From contig NZ_LGYA01000001.1 of assembly GCF_001273755.1 (NCBI RefSeq), forward strand, positions 928,683-992,682: a DNA stretch of 64,000 nucleotides, written 5' to 3'. The number at the start of each line of letters is the position of its first letter. Position 1 is the stretch's first letter. Under the pieces are notes generated by a model that was not told where the DNA came from, did not search any database, and saw only the letters and a program-made list of their open reading frames with translations. A program made the translations under genes and the position numbers. Shown in pieces: positions 63,893 through 64,000 of the stretch. Origin of the DNA: Peribacillus butanolivorans. GTDB lineage: Bacteria; Bacillota; Bacilli; Bacillales; DSM-1321.

Positions 63893-64000
63893 ATGGATAA
63901 TAACTTTTTTAAAAACATAGAAGGTAAAACGGGCGTAAATATGAAAGATGTATTAGAGTTGGCAAACTCTCTACAAGGTGCCAATTTTAAAGATGAATCT
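63893..64000 (+). CDS. spoVIF: Stage VI sporulation protein F (SpoVIF), partial
   Basis: The 36 visible codons MDNNFFKNIEGKTGVNMKDV and ELANSLQGANFKDES match the start of SpoVIF (YjcC), a late mother-cell protein needed for spore coat assembly in concert with GerE. The gene runs off the window. AGGAGG precedes the ATG, and a SigK promoter candidate lies upstream. Confidence 0.85.
   Translation, partial: MDNNFFKNIEGKTGVNMKDVLELANSLQGANFKDES

Overview
The window is chromosomal DNA from a low-GC, endospore-forming Bacillaceae member. Gene content and order match the Bacillus subtilis yitS-to-yjcC segment closely enough to name many genes by both family and position. Several genes absent from that B. 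subtilis segment (a gentisate cluster, clpB, a DUF4015 hydrolase, a ger operon, a short spoVA set) suggest a Peribacillus-like or related environmental Bacillus. The species assignment is inference; the sporulation, competence and Spx/MecA genes make Bacillaceae secure.

Layout. 0-9.3 kb: housekeeping and stress genes (SDR, YajQ, YitS/YitT, KGG stress protein, YitU, YitV, YitW), then moaA and an Fnr-type regulator with a C-terminal iron-sulfur motif. 9.5-19 kb: arginine and carbamoyl phosphate biosynthesis (argCJBD-carAB-argF), with tandem candidate ARG boxes before argC and again before carA. 19.4-24.5 kb: an IclR regulator divergent from a four-gene cluster that forms a complete 3-hydroxybenzoate/gentisate route to pyruvate and fumarate. 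24.8-27.4 kb: clpB behind a CtsR operator. 27.5-35.7 kb: yjzD, yjaU, yjaV, comZ, fabH-fabF (FapR site), yjaZ, yjbA, trpS. 36-45.7 kb: DUF4015 protein, yjbC, spx, mecA, cardiolipin synthase, coiA, pepF. 45.7-46.7 kb: a small membrane-protein gene and two tandem RoxS/RsaE-type small RNA genes with Rex/Fnr-like operators. 46.7-55.5 kb: spxH, truncated hemoglobin, a transglycosylase, a CYTH protein, the yjbM (p)ppGpp synthetase, NAD kinase, RluD-type synthase, prpE, mgtE and fabI (FapR site). 55.5-64 kb: sporulation and germination genes (a gerB-gerA-gerC operon, cotO and a shorter relative, yjcA-like, yhcN/ylaJ lipoprotein, spoVAC-AD-AE, yjcZ-like, start of spoVIF).

How the genes work together. 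Spx, its ClpXP adaptor SpxH, MecA and ClpB are protein-quality-control components. Fnr, moaA, the two RoxS-like RNAs, Rex-like sites and the truncated hemoglobin point to control by oxygen, nitric oxide and NADH. FabH, FabF and FabI are fatty-acid elongation genes under FapR-type operators.

Most notable signals: duplication of the RoxS/RsaE small RNA with conserved operators; a DinB-fold candidate thiol-dependent maleylpyruvate isomerase in the gentisate cluster; structured leaders before the gentisate operon and yjbM; long palindromes at 2.05 and 46.4 kb; a GC-rich repeat between yjbC and spx; and small genes outside standard size limits.
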